Source: Limanda limanda
Taxonomy: Eukaryota > Chordata > Actinopteri > Pleuronectiformes > Pleuronectidae
Assembly: GCF_963576545.1 (NCBI RefSeq)
Contig: NW_026870600.1
Coordinates: 62,001 to 126,000, forward strand
DNA: 64,000 bases
Direction of reading: 5' to 3'
Positions 23,610 through 35,612 of the stretch are shown in pieces. The translations under genes and the position numbers were made by a program. Position 1 is the first letter of the stretch. Every line of letters starts with the position of its first letter. The notes under the pieces were generated by a model that was not told the DNA's origin, searched no databases, and saw nothing but the letters and a program-made list of their open reading frames with translations.

Positions 23610-25370
23610 GATATTCTTGAATAACTTTTTTTGTGAAGGTCGGAGAGACTTGAAAAGTGGTTGCATCTGGACTAATTTGGGTCCTGCGGATCGATTGGTA
23701 CCATCCCCGAGCTTGTACGACCTTCGAAAGAGGTCGACCGACGAAATTCCCCCAAATCTGAGGAGATATTCTTGAATAACTTTTTTTGTGAAGGTCGGAG
23801 AGACTTGCAAGTAGGCTCTACCCCCACTAAATGGGGTTGCGCGCATCGATCGGTACCATCCTTGAGCTTCTCCGACTTTCGGAAGGGTTAGGGTTAGGGT
23901 TAGGGATGAAAGCACATAGGAGAAAGAGATATTCTTGAATAACTTTTTTTGTGAAGGTCGGAGAGACTTGCAAGTAGGCTCTACCCCCACTAAATGGGGT
24001 AGCGCGCATCGATCGGTACCATCCTTGAGCTTCTCCGACTTTCGGAAGGGTTAGGGTTAGGGTTAGGGATGAAAGCACATAGGAGAAAGAGATATTCTTG
24101 AATAACTTTTTTTGTGAAGGTCGGAGAGACTTGCAAGTAGGCTCTACCCCCACTAAATGGGGTAGCGCGCATCGATCGGTACCATCCTTGAGCTTCTCCG
24201 ACTTTCGGAAGGGTTAGGGTTAGGGTTAGGGATGAAAGCACATAGGAGAAAGAGATATTCTTGAATAACTTTTTTTGTGAAGGTCGGAGAGACTTGGAAA
24301 GTGGTTGCATCTGGACTAATTTGGGTCCTGCGTATCGATTGGTACCATCCCCGAGCTTGTACAACCTTCGGAAGAGGTCGACCGACGAAATTCCCCCAAA
24401 TCTGAGGAGATATTCTTGAATAACTTTTTTTGTGAAGGTCGGAGAGACTTGCAAGTAGGCTCTACCCCCACTAAATGGGGTTGCGCGCATCGATCGGTAC
24501 CATCCTTGAGCTTCTCCGACTTTCGGAAGGGTTAGGGTTAGGGTTAGGGATGAAAGCACATAGGAGAAAGAGATATTCTTGAATAACTTTTTTTGTGAAG
24601 GTCGGAGAGACTTGCAAGTAGGCTCTACCCCCACTAAATGGGGTAGCGCGCATCGATCGGTACCATCTTTGAGCTTCTCCGACTTTCGGAAGGGTTAGGG
24701 TTAGGGTTAGGGATGAAAGCACATAGGAGAAAGAGATATTCTTGAATAACTTTTTTTGTGAAGGTCGGAGAGACTTGGAAAGTGGTTGCATCTGGACTAA
24801 TTTGGGTCCTGCGGATCGATTGGTACCATCCCCGAGCTTGTACGACCTTCGGAAGAGGTCGACCGACGAAATTCCCCCAAATCTGAGGAGATATTCTTGA
24901 ATAACTTTTTTTGTGAAGGTCGGAGAGACTTGCAAGTAGGCTCTACCCCCACTAAATGGGGTTGCGCGCATCGATCGGTACCATCCTTGAGCTTCTCCGA
25001 CTTTCGGAAGGGTTAGGGTTAGGGTTAGGGATGAAAGCACATAGGAGAAAGAGATATTCTTGAATAACTTTTTTTGTGAAGGTCGGAGAGACTTGCAAGT
25101 AGGCTCTACCCCCACTAAATGGGGTAGCGCGCATCGATCGGTACCATCCTTGAGCTTCTCCGACTTTCGGAAGGGTTAGGGTTAGGGTTAGGGATGAAAG
25201 CACATAGGAGAAAGAGATATTCTTGAATAACTTTTTTTGTGAAGGTCGGAGAGACTTGGAAAGTGGTTGCATCTGGACTAATTTGGGTCCTGCGGATCGA
25301 TTGGTACCATCCCCGAGCTTGTACGACCTTCGGAAGAGGTCGACCGACGAAATTCCCCCAAATCTGAGGA

Positions 25371-27131
25371 GATATTCTTGAATAACTTTTTTTGTGAAGG
25401 TCGGAGAGACTTGCAAGTAGGCTCTACCCCCACTAAATGGGGTTGCGCGCATCGATCGGTACCATCCTTGAGCTTCTCCGACTTTCGGAAGGGTTAGGGT
25501 TAGGGTTAGGGATGAAAGCACATAGGAGAAAGAGATATTCTTGAATAACTTTTTTTGTGAAGGTCGGAGAGACTTGCAAGTAGGCTCTACCCCCACTAAA
25601 TGGGGTAGCGCGCATCGATCGGTACCATTTTTGAGCTTCTCCGACTTTCGGAAGGGTTAGGGTTAGGGTTAGGGATGAAAGCACATAGGAGAAAGAGATA
25701 TTCTTGAATAACTTTTTTTGTGAAGGTCGGAGAGACTTGGAAAGTGGTTGCATCTGGACTAATTTGGGTCCTGCGGATCGATTGGTACCATGCCCGAGCT
25801 TGTACGACCTTCGGAAGAGGTCGACCGACGAAATTCCCCCAAATCTGAGGAGATATTCTTGAATAACTTTTTTTGTGAAGGTCGGAGAGACTTGCAAGTA
25901 GGCTCTACCCCCACTAAATGGGGTAGCGCGCATCGATCGGTACCATCCTTGAGCTTCTCCGACTTTCGGAAGGGTTAGGGTTAGGGTTAGGGATGAAAGC
26001 ACATAGGAGAAAGAGATATTCTTGAATAACTTTTTTTGTAAAGGTCGGAGAGACTTGGAAAGTGGTTGCATCTGGACTAATTTGGGTCCTGCGGATCGAT
26101 TGGTACCATCCCCGAGCTTGTACGACCTTCGGAAGAGGTCGACCGACGAAATTCCCCCAAATCTGAGGAGATATTCTTGAATAACTTTTTTTGTGAAGGT
26201 CGGAGAGACTTGCAAGTAGGCTCTACCCCCACTAAATGGGGTTGCGCGCATCGATCGGTACCATCCTTGAGCTTCTCCGACTTTCGGAAGGGTTAGGGTT
26301 AGGGTTAGGGATGAAAGCACATAGGAGAAAGAGATATTCTTGAATAACTTTTTTTGTGAAGGTCGGAGAGACTTGCAAGTAGGCTCTACCCCCACTAAAT
26401 GGGGTAGCGCGCATCGATCGGTACCATCCTTGAGCTTCTCCGACTTTCGGAAGGGTTAGGGTTAGGGTTAGGGATGAAAGCACATAGGAGAAAGAGATAT
26501 TCTTGAATAACTTTTTTTGTGAAGGTCGGAGAGACTTGGAAAGTGGTTGCATCTGGACTAATTTGGGTCCTGCGGATCGATTGGTACCATCCCCGAGCTT
26601 GTACGACCTTCGGAAGAGGTCGACCGACGAAATTCCCCCAAATCTGAGGAGATATTCTTGAATAACTTTTTTTGTGAAGGTCGGAGAGACTTGCAAGTAG
26701 GCTCTACCCCCACTAAATGGGGTTGCGCGCATCGATCGGTACCATCCTTGAGCTTCTCCGACTTTCGGAAGGGTTAGGGTTAGGGTTAGGGATGAAAGCA
26801 CATAGGAGAAAGAGATATTCTTGAATAACTTTTTTTGTGAAGGTCGGAGAGACTTGCAAGTAGGCTCTACCCCCACTAAATGGGGTAGCGCGCATCGATC
26901 GGTACCATCTTTGAGCTTCTCCGACTTTCGGAAGGGTTAGGGTTAGGGTTAGGGATGAAAGCACATAGGAGAAAGAGATATTCTTGAATAACTTTTTTTG
27001 TGAAGGTCGGAGAGACTTGGAAAGTGGTTGCATCTGGACTAATTTGGGTCCTGCGGATCGATTGGTACCATCCCCGAGCTTGTACGACCTTCGGAAGAGG
27101 TCGACCGACGAAATTCCCCCAAATCTGAGGA
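25371..27131 (+). repeat. Triplicated 1.76-kb block, copy 3
   Basis: Third copy with the same three marker variants, 16,509 bp from copy 2. The flanking ACAACC-type B (24363) also matches 7854 at this offset. Confidence 0.88.
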
Positions 27132-28256
27132 GATATTCTTGAATAACTTTTTTTGTGAAGGTCGGAGAGACTTGCAAGTAGGCTCTACCCCCACTAAATG
27201 GGGTTGCGCGCATCGATCGGTACCATCCTTGAGCTTCTCCGACTTTCGGAAGGGTTAGGGTTAGGGTTAGGGATGAAAGCACATAGGAGAAAGAGATATT
27301 CTTGAATAACTTTTTTTGTGAAGGTCGGAGAGACTTGCAAGTAGGCTCTACCCCCACTAAATGGGGTAGCGCGCATCGATCGGTACCATCCTTGAGCTTC
27401 TCCGACTTTCGGAAGGGTTAGGGTTAGGGTTAGGGATGAAAGCACATAGGAGAAAGAGATATTCTTGAATAACTTTTTTTGTGAAGGTCGGAGAGACTTG
27501 GAAAGTGGTTGCATCTGGACTAATTTGGGTCCTGCGGATCGATTGGTACCATCCCCGAGCTTGTACGACCTTCGGAAGAGGTCGACCGACGAAATTCCCC
27601 CAAATCTGAGGAGATATTCTTGAATAACTTTTTTTTTGAAGGTCGGAGAGACTTGCAAGTAGGCTCTACCCCCACTAAATGGGGTTGCGCGCATCGATCG
27701 GTACCATCCTTGAGCTTCTCCGACTTTCGGAAGGGTTAGGGTTAGGGTTAGGGATGAAAGCACATAGGAGAAAGAGATATTCTTGAATAACTTTTTTTGT
27801 GAAGGTCGGAGAGACTTGAAAAGTGGTTGCATCTGGACTAATTTGGGTCCTGCGGATCGATTGGTACCATCCCCGAGCTTGTACGACCTTCGGAAGAGGT
27901 CGACCGACGAAATTCCCCCAAATCTGAGGAGATATTCTTGAATAACTTTTTTTGTGAAGGTCGGAGAGACTTGCAAGTAGGCTCTACCCCCACTAAATGG
28001 GGTTGCGCGCATCGATCGGTACCATCCTTGAGCTTCTCCGACTTTCGGAAGGGTTAGGGTTAGGGTTAGGGATGAAAGCACATAGGAGAAAGAGATATTC
28101 TTGAATAACTTTTTTTGTGAAGGTCGGAGAGACTTGCAAGTAGGCTCTACCCCCACTAAATGGGGTAGCGCGCATCGATCGGTACCATCTTTGAGCTTCT
28201 CCGACTTTCGGAAGGGTTAGGGTTAGGGTTAGGGATGAAAGCACATAGGAGAAAGA

Positions 28257-29057
28257 GATATTCTTGAATAACTTTTTTTGTGAAGGTCGGAGAGACTTGA
28301 AAAGTGGTTGCATCTGGACTAATTTGGGTCCTGCAGATCGATTGGTACCATCCCCGAGCTTGTACGACCTTCGGAAGAGGTCGACCGACGAAATTCCCCC
28401 AAATCTGAGGAGATATTCTTGAATAACTTTTTTTGTGAAGGTCGGAGAGACTTGCAAGTAGGCTCTACCCCCACTAAATGGGGTTGCGCGCATCGATCGG
28501 TACCATCCTTGAGCTTCTCCGACTTTCGGAAGGGTTAGGGTTAGGGTTAGGGATGAAAGCACATAGGAGAAAGAGATATTCTTGAATAACTTTTTTTGTG
28601 AAGGTCGGAGAGACTTGCAAGTAGGCTCTACTCCCACTAAATGGGGTAGCGCGCATCGATCGGTACCATCCTTGAGCTTCTCCGACTTTTGGAAGGGTTA
28701 GGGTTAGGGATGAAAGCACATAGGAGAAAGAGATATTCTTGAATAACTTTTTTTGTGAAGGTCGGAGAGACTTGCAAGTAGGCTCTACCCCCACTAAATG
28801 GGGTAGCGCGCATCGATCGGTACCATCCTTGAGCTTCTCCGACTTTCGGAAGGGTTAGGGTTAGGGTTAGGGATGAAAGCACATAGGAGAAAGAGATATT
28901 CTTGAATAACTTTTTTTGTGAAGGTCGGAGAGACTTGCAAGTAGGCTCTACCCCCACTAAATGGGGTAGCGCGCATCGATCGGTACCATCCTTGAGCTTC
29001 TCCGACTTTCGGAAGGGTTAGGGTTAGGGTTAGGGATGAAAGCACATAGGAGAAAGA
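28257..29057 (+). repeat. B-A-A(157)-A-A cassette, copy 7
   Basis: The B has GCAGATCG. The 157-bp A is at 28575-28731 with TTTTGGAAGG, as in copies 2, 3 and 5. Confidence 0.9.
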
Positions 29058-30337
29058 GATATTCTTGAATAACTTTTTTTGTGAAGGTCGGAGAGACTTG
29101 AAAAGTGGTTGCATCTGGACTAATTTGGGTCCTGCGGATCGATTGGTACCATCCCCGAGCTTGTACGACCTTCGGAAGAGGTCGACCGACGAAATTCCCC
29201 CAAATCTGAGGAGATATTCTTGAATAACTTTTTTTGTGAAGGTCGGAGAGACTTGCAAGTAGGCTCTACCCCCACTAAATGGGGTTGCGCGCATCGATCG
29301 GTACCATCCTTGAGCTTCTCCGACTTTCGGAAGGGTTAGGGTTAGGGTTAGGGATGAAAGCACATAGGAGAAAGAGATATTCTTGAATAACTTTTTTTGT
29401 GAAGGTCGGAGAGACTTGCAAGTAGGCTCTACCCCCACTAAATGGGGTAGCGCGCATCGATCGGTACCATCCTTGAGCTTCTCCGACTTTCGGAAGGGTT
29501 AGGGTTAGGGTTAGGGATGAAAGCACATAGGAGAAAGAGATATTCTTGAATAACTTTTTTTGTGAAGGTCGGAGAGACTTGCAAGTAGGCTCTACCCCCA
29601 CTAAATGGGGTAGCGCGCATCGATCGGTACCATCCTTGAGCTTCTCCGACTTTCGGAAGGGTTAGGGTTAGGGTTAGGGATGAAAGCACATAGGAGAAAG
29701 AGATATTCTTGAATAACTTTTTTTGTGAAGGTCGGAGAGACTTGGAAAGTGGTTGCATCTGGACTAATTTGGGTCCTGCGGATCGATTGGTACCATCCCC
29801 GAGCTTGTACAACCTTCGGAAGAGGTCGACCGACGAAATTCCCCCAAATCTGAGGAGATATTCTTGAATAACTTTTTTTGTGAAGGTCGGAGAGACTTGC
29901 AAGTAGGCTCTACCCCCACTAAATGGGGTTGCGCGCATCGATCGGTACCATCCTTGAGCTTCTCCGACTTTCGGAAGGGTTAGGGTTAGGGTTAGGGATG
30001 AAAGCACATAGGAGAAAGAGATATTCTTGAATAACTTTTTTTGTGAAGGTCGGAGAGACTTGCAAGTAGGCTCTACCCCCACTAAATGGGGTAGCGCGCA
30101 TCGATCGGTACCATCTTTGAGCTTCTCCGACTTTCGGAAGGGTTAGGGTTAGGGTTAGGGATGAAAGCACATAGGAGAAAGAGATATTCTTGAATAACTT
30201 TTTTTGTGAAGGTCGGAGAGACTTGGAAAGTGGTTGCATCTGGACTAATTTGGGTCCTGCGGATCGATTGGTACCATCCCCGAGCTTGTACGACCTTCGG
30301 AAGAGGTCGACCGACGAAATTCCCCCAAATCTGAGGA

Positions 30338-30494
30338 GATATTCTTGAATAACTTTTTTTGTGAAGGTCGGAGAGACTTGCAAGTAGGCTCTACCCCCAC
30401 TAAATGGGGTTGCGCGCATCGATCGGTACCATCCTTGAGCTTCTCCGACTTTCGGAAGGGTTAGGGTTAGGGATGAAAGCACATAGGAGAAAGA
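30338..30494 (+). repeat. Isolated 157-bp A unit
   Basis: An A directly following a B with two TTAGGG hexamers instead of three, outside the quartet cassette. The equivalent units at 14791 and 21847 have three, so this is a recent loss of one hexamer in this copy. Confidence 0.9.
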
Positions 30495-30923
30495 GATATT
30501 CTTGAATAACTTTTTTTGTGAAGGTCGGAGAGACTTGCAAGTAGGCTCTACCCCCACTAAATGGGGTAGCGCGCATCGATCGGTACCATCCTTGAGCTTC
30601 TCCGACTTTCGAAAGGGTTAGGGTTAGGGTTAGGGATGAAAGCACATAGGAGAAAGAGATATTCTTGAATAACTTTTTTTGTGAAGGTCGGAGAGACTTG
30701 GAAAGTGGTTGCATCTGGACTAATTTGGGTCCTGCGGATCGATTGGTACCATCCCCGAGCTTGTACGACCTTCGGAAGAGGTCGACCGACGAAATTCCCC
30801 CAAATCTGAGGAGATATTCTTGAATAACTTTTTTTGTGAAGGTCGGAGAGACTTGCAAGTAGGCTCTACCCCCACTAAATGGGGTTGCGCGCATCGATCG
30901 GTACCATCCTTGAGCTTCTCCGA

Positions 30924-33700
30924 CTTTCGGAAGGGTTAGGGTTAGGGTTAGGGATGAAAGCACATAGGAGAAAGAGATATTCTTGAATAACTTTTTTTGT
31001 GAAGGTCGGAGAGACTTGAAAAGTGGTTGCATCTGGACTAATTTGGGTCCTGCGGATCGATTGGTACCATCCCCGAGCTTGTACGACCTTCGGAAGAGGT
31101 CGACCGACGAAATTCCCCCAAATCTGAGGAGATATTCTTGAATAACTTTTTTTGTGAAGGTCGGAGAGACTTGCAAGTAGGCTCTACCCCCACTAAATGG
31201 GGTTGCGCGCATCGATCGGTACCATCCTTGAGCTTCTCCGACTTTCGGAAGGGTTAGGGTTAGGGTTAGGGATGAAAGCACATAGGAGAAAGAGATATTC
31301 TTGAATAACTTTTTTTGTGAAGGTCGGAGAGACTTGCAAGTAGGCTCTACCCCCACTAAATGGGGTAGCGCGCATCGATCGGTACCATCTTTGAGCTTCT
31401 CCGACTTTCGGAAGGGTTAGGGTTAGGGTTAGGGATGAAAGCACATAGGAGAAAGAGATATTCTTGAATAACTTTTTTTGTGAAGGTCGGAGAGACTTGA
31501 AAAGTGGTTGCATCTGGACTAATTTGGGTCCTGCAGATCGATTGGTACCATCCCCGAGCTTGTACGACCTTCGGAAGAGGTCGACCGACGAAATTCCCCC
31601 AAATCTGAGGAGATATTCTTGAATAACTTTTTTTGTGAAGGTCGGAGAGACTTGCAAGTAGGCTCTACCCCCACTAAATGGGGTTGCGCGCATCGATCGG
31701 TACCATCCTTGAGCTTCTCCGACTTTCGGAAGGGTTAGGGTTAGGGTTAGGGATGAAAGCACATAGGAGAAAGAGATATTCTTGAATAACTTTTTTTGTG
31801 AAGGTCGGAGAGACTTGCAAGTAGGCTCTACTCCCACTAAATGGGGTAGCGCGCATCGATCGGTACCATCCTTGAGCTTCTCCGACTTTCGGAAGGGTTA
31901 GGGTTAGGGATGAAAGCACATAGGAGAAAGAGATATTCTTGAATAACTTTTTTTGTGAAGGTCGGAGAGACTTGCAAGTAGGCTCTACCCCCACTAAATG
32001 GGGTAGCGCGCATCGATCGGTACCATCCTTGAGCTTCTCCGACTTTCGGAAGGGTTAGGGTTAGGGTTAGGGATGAAAGCACATAGGAGAAAGAGATATT
32101 CTTGAATAACTTTTTTTGTGAAGGTCGGAGAGACTTGCAAGTAGGCTCTACCCCCACTAAATGGGGTAGCGCGCATCGATCGGTACCATCCTTGAGCTTC
32201 TCCGACTTTCGGAAGGGTTAGGGTTAGGGTTAGGGATGAAAGCACATAGGAGAAAGAGATATTCTTGAATAACTTTTTTTGTGAAGGTCGGAGAGACTTG
32301 AAAAGTGGTTGCATCTGGACTAATTTGGGTCCTGCGGATCGATTGGTACCATCCCCGAGCTTGTACGACCTTCGAAAGAGGTCGACCGACGAAATTCCCC
32401 CAAATCTGAGGAGATATTCTTGAATAACTTTTTTTGTGAAGGTCGGAGAGACTTGCAAGTAGGCTCTACCCCCACTAAATGGGGTTGCGCGCATCGATCG
32501 GTACCATCCTTGAGCTTCTCCGACTTTCGGAAGGGTTAGGGTTAGGGTTAGGGATGAAAGCACATAGGAGAAAGAGATATTCTTGAATAACTTTTTTTGT
32601 GAAGGTCGGAGAGACTTGCAAGTAGGCTCTACCCCCACTAAATGGGGTAGCGCGCATCGATCGGTACCATCCTTGAGCTTCTCCGACTTTCGGAAGGGTT
32701 AGGGTTAGGGTTAGGGATGAAAGCACATAGGAGAAAGAGATATTCTTGAATAACTTTTTTTGTGAAGGTCGGAGAGACTTGGAAAGTGGTTGCATCTGGA
32801 CTAATTTGGGTCCTGCGGATCGATTGGTACCATCCCCGAGCTTGTACGACCTTCGGAAGAGGTCGACCGACGAAATTCCCCCAAATCTGAGGAGATATTC
32901 TTGAATAACTTTTTTTGTGAAGGTCGGAGAGACTTGCAAGTAGGCTCTACCCCCACTAAATGGGCTTGCGCGCATCGATCAGTACCATCCTTGAGCTTCT
33001 CCGACTTTCGGAAGGGTTAGGGTTAGGGTTAGGGATGAAAGCACATAGGAGAAAGAGATATTCTTGAATAACTTTTTTTGTGAAGGTCGGAGAGACTTGC
33101 AAGTAGGCTCTACCCCCACTAAATGGGGTAGCGCGCATCGATCGGTACCATCCTTGAGCTTCTCCGACTTTCGGAAGGGTTAGGGTTAGGGTTAGGGATG
33201 AAAGCACATAGGAGAAAGAGATATTCTTGAATAACTTTTTTTGTGAAGGTCGGAGAGACTTGCAAGTAGGCTCTACCCCCACTAAATGGGGTAACGCGCA
33301 TCGATCGGTACCATCCTTGAGCTTCTCCGACTTTCGGAAGGGTTAGGGTTAGGGTTAGGGATGAAAGCACATAGGAGAAAGAGATATTCTTGAATAACTT
33401 TTTTTGTGAAGGTCGGAGAGACTTGGAAAGTGGTTGCATCTGGACTAATTTGGGTCCTGCGGATCGATTGGTACCATCCCCGAGCTTGTACGACCTTCGG
33501 AAGAGGTCGACCGACGAAATTCCCCCAAATCTGAGGAGATATTCTTGAATAACTTTTTTTGTGAAGGTCGGAGAGACTTGCAGGTAGGCTCTACCCCCAC
33601 TAAATGGGGTAGCGCGCATCGATCGGTACCATCCTTGAGCTTCTCCGACTTTCGGAAGGGTTAGGGTTAGGGTTAGGGATGAAAGCACATAGGAGAAAGA
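30924..33700 (+). repeat. Long-distance segmental duplication, right copy
   Basis: Counterpart of 1-2777. It carries the same GGGCTTGCG/ATCAGTACC unit (about 32963-32981) and CAGGTAGGCT unit (about 33581). The GATTGTTACC B follows at 33701-33855, with one A unit fewer in between. Confidence 0.85.
31457..32257 (+). repeat. B-A-A(157)-A-A cassette, copy 8
   Basis: The B has GCAGATCG. The 157-bp A is at 31775-31931 with TTTCGGAAGG. It is 30,923 bp from copy 1 and belongs to the long-distance duplication of the left end. The following B carries TTCGAAAG at 32375. Confidence 0.9.
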
Positions 33701-34181
33701 GATATTCTTGAATAACTTTTTTTGTGAAGGTCGGAGAGACTTGAAAAGTGGTTGCATCTGGACTAATTTGGGTCCTGCGGATCGATTGTTACCATCCCCG
33801 AGCTTGTACGACCTTCGGAAGAGGTCGACCGACGAAATTCCCCCAAATCTGAGGAGATATTCTTGAATAACTTTTTTTGTGAAGGTCGGAGAGACTTGCA
33901 AGTAGGCTCTACCCCCACTAAATGGGGTTGCGCGCATCGATCGGTACTATCCTTGAGCTTCTCCGACTTTCGGAAGGGTTAGGGTTAGGGTTAGGGATGA
34001 AAGCACATAGGAGAAAGAGATATTCTTGAATAACTTTTTTTGTGAAGGTCGGAGAGACTTGCAAGTAGGCTCTACCCCCACTAAATGGGGTAGCGCACAT
34101 CGATCGGTACCATCCTTGAGCTTCTCCGACTTTCGGAAGGGTTAGGGTTAGGGTTAGGGATGAAAGCACATAGGAGAAAGA

Positions 34182-34338
34182 GATATTCTTGAATAACTTT
34201 TTTTGTGAAGGTCGGAGAGACTTGCAAGTAGGCTCTACCCCCACTAAATGGGGTAGCGCGCATCGATCGGTACCATCCTTGAGCTTCTCCGACTTTCGGA
34301 AGGGTTAGGGTTAGGGATGAAAGCACATAGGAGAAAGA
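34182..34338 (+). repeat. 157-bp A unit in domain II
   Basis: Third of three A units before a B, with two TTAGGG hexamers. Not part of the domain I cassette. Confidence 0.9.
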
Positions 34339-35455
34339 GATATTCTTGAATAACTTTTTTTGTGAAGGTCGGAGAGACTTGGAAAGTGGTTGCATCTGGA
34401 CTAATTTGGGTCCTGCGGATCGATTGGTACCATCCCCGAGCTTGTACGACCTTCGGAAGAGGTCGACCGACGAAATTCCCCCAAATCTGAGGAGATATTC
34501 TTGAATAACTTTTTTTGTGAAGGTCGGAGAGACTTGCAGGTAGGCTCTACCCCCACTAAATGGGGTAGCACGCATCGATCGGTACCATCCTTGAGCTTCT
34601 CCGACTTTCGGAAGGGTTAGGGTTAGGGTTAGGGATGAAAGCACATAGGAGAAAGAGATATTCTTGAATAACTTTTTTTGTGAAGGTCGGAGAGACTTGC
34701 AAGTAGGCTCTACCCCCACTAAATGGGGTAGCGCGCATCGATCGGTACCATCCTTGAGCTTCTCCGACTTTCGGAAGGGTTAGGGTTAGGGTTAGGGATG
34801 AAAGCACATAGGAGAAAGAGATATTCTTGAATAACTTTTTTTGTGAAGGTCGGAGAGACTTGGAAAGTGGTTGCATCTCGACTAATTTGGGTCCTGCAGA
34901 TCGATTGGTACCATCCCCGAGCTTGTACGACCTTCGGAAGAGGTCGACCGACGAAATTCCCCCAAATCTGAGGAGATATTCTTGAATAACTTTTTTTGTG
35001 AAGGTCGGAGAGACTTGCAAGTAGGCTCTACCCCCACTAAATGGGGTAGCGTGCATCGATCGGTACCATCCTTGAGCTTCTCCGACTTTCGGAAGGGTTA
35101 GGGTTAGGGTTAGGGATGAAAGCACATAGGAGAAAGAGATATTCTTGAATAACTTTTTTTGTGAAGGTCGGAGAGACTTGCAAGTAGGCTCTACCCCCAC
35201 TAAATGGGGTAGCGCGCATCGATCGGTACCATCCTTGAGCTTCTCCGACTTTCGGAAGGGTTAGGGTTAGGGTTAGGGATGAAAGCACATAGGAGAAAGA
35301 GATATTCTTGAATAACTTTTTTTGTGAAGGTCGGAGAGACTTGGAAAGTGGTTGCATCTGGACTAATTTGGGTCCTGCGGATCGATTGGTACCATCCCCG
35401 AGCTTGTACGACCTTCGGAAGAGGTCGACCGACGAAATTCCCCCAAATCTGAGGA

Positions 35456-35612
35456 GATATTCTTGAATAACTTTTTTTGTGAAGGTCGGAGAGACTTGCA
35501 AGTAGGCTCTACCCCCACTAAATGGGGTAGCGCGCATCGATCGGTACCATCCTTGAGCTTCTCCGACTTTCGGAAGGGTTAGTGTTAGGGATGAAAGCAC
35601 ATAGGAGAAAGA
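35456..35612 (+). repeat. 157-bp A unit with a degenerate TTAGTG hexamer
   Basis: Only two hexamers, the first reading TTAGTG (about 35580-35585), the only base-substituted telomere hexamer I noticed in the window. It also has GAGACATTC at its 3' junction. Confidence 0.88.

Larger units (their letters stand above)
53..33855 (+). repeat. Domain I: mosaic higher-order repeat region
   Basis: Contains 144 A units (nine of 157 bp) and 67 B units. The pattern of A-run lengths recurs with offsets of 5,766, 6,410, 7,056, 15,547 and 16,509 bp, each supported by shared private substitutions. Eight copies of the B-A-A(157)-A-A cassette occur here at uneven spacing (5766, 6410, 3206, 3850, 3043, 5448, 3200 bp). 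The A following a B is almost always the GGGGTTGCG subtype. This looks like repeated unequal exchange or segmental amplification between multi-kilobase blocks. Confidence 0.85.
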
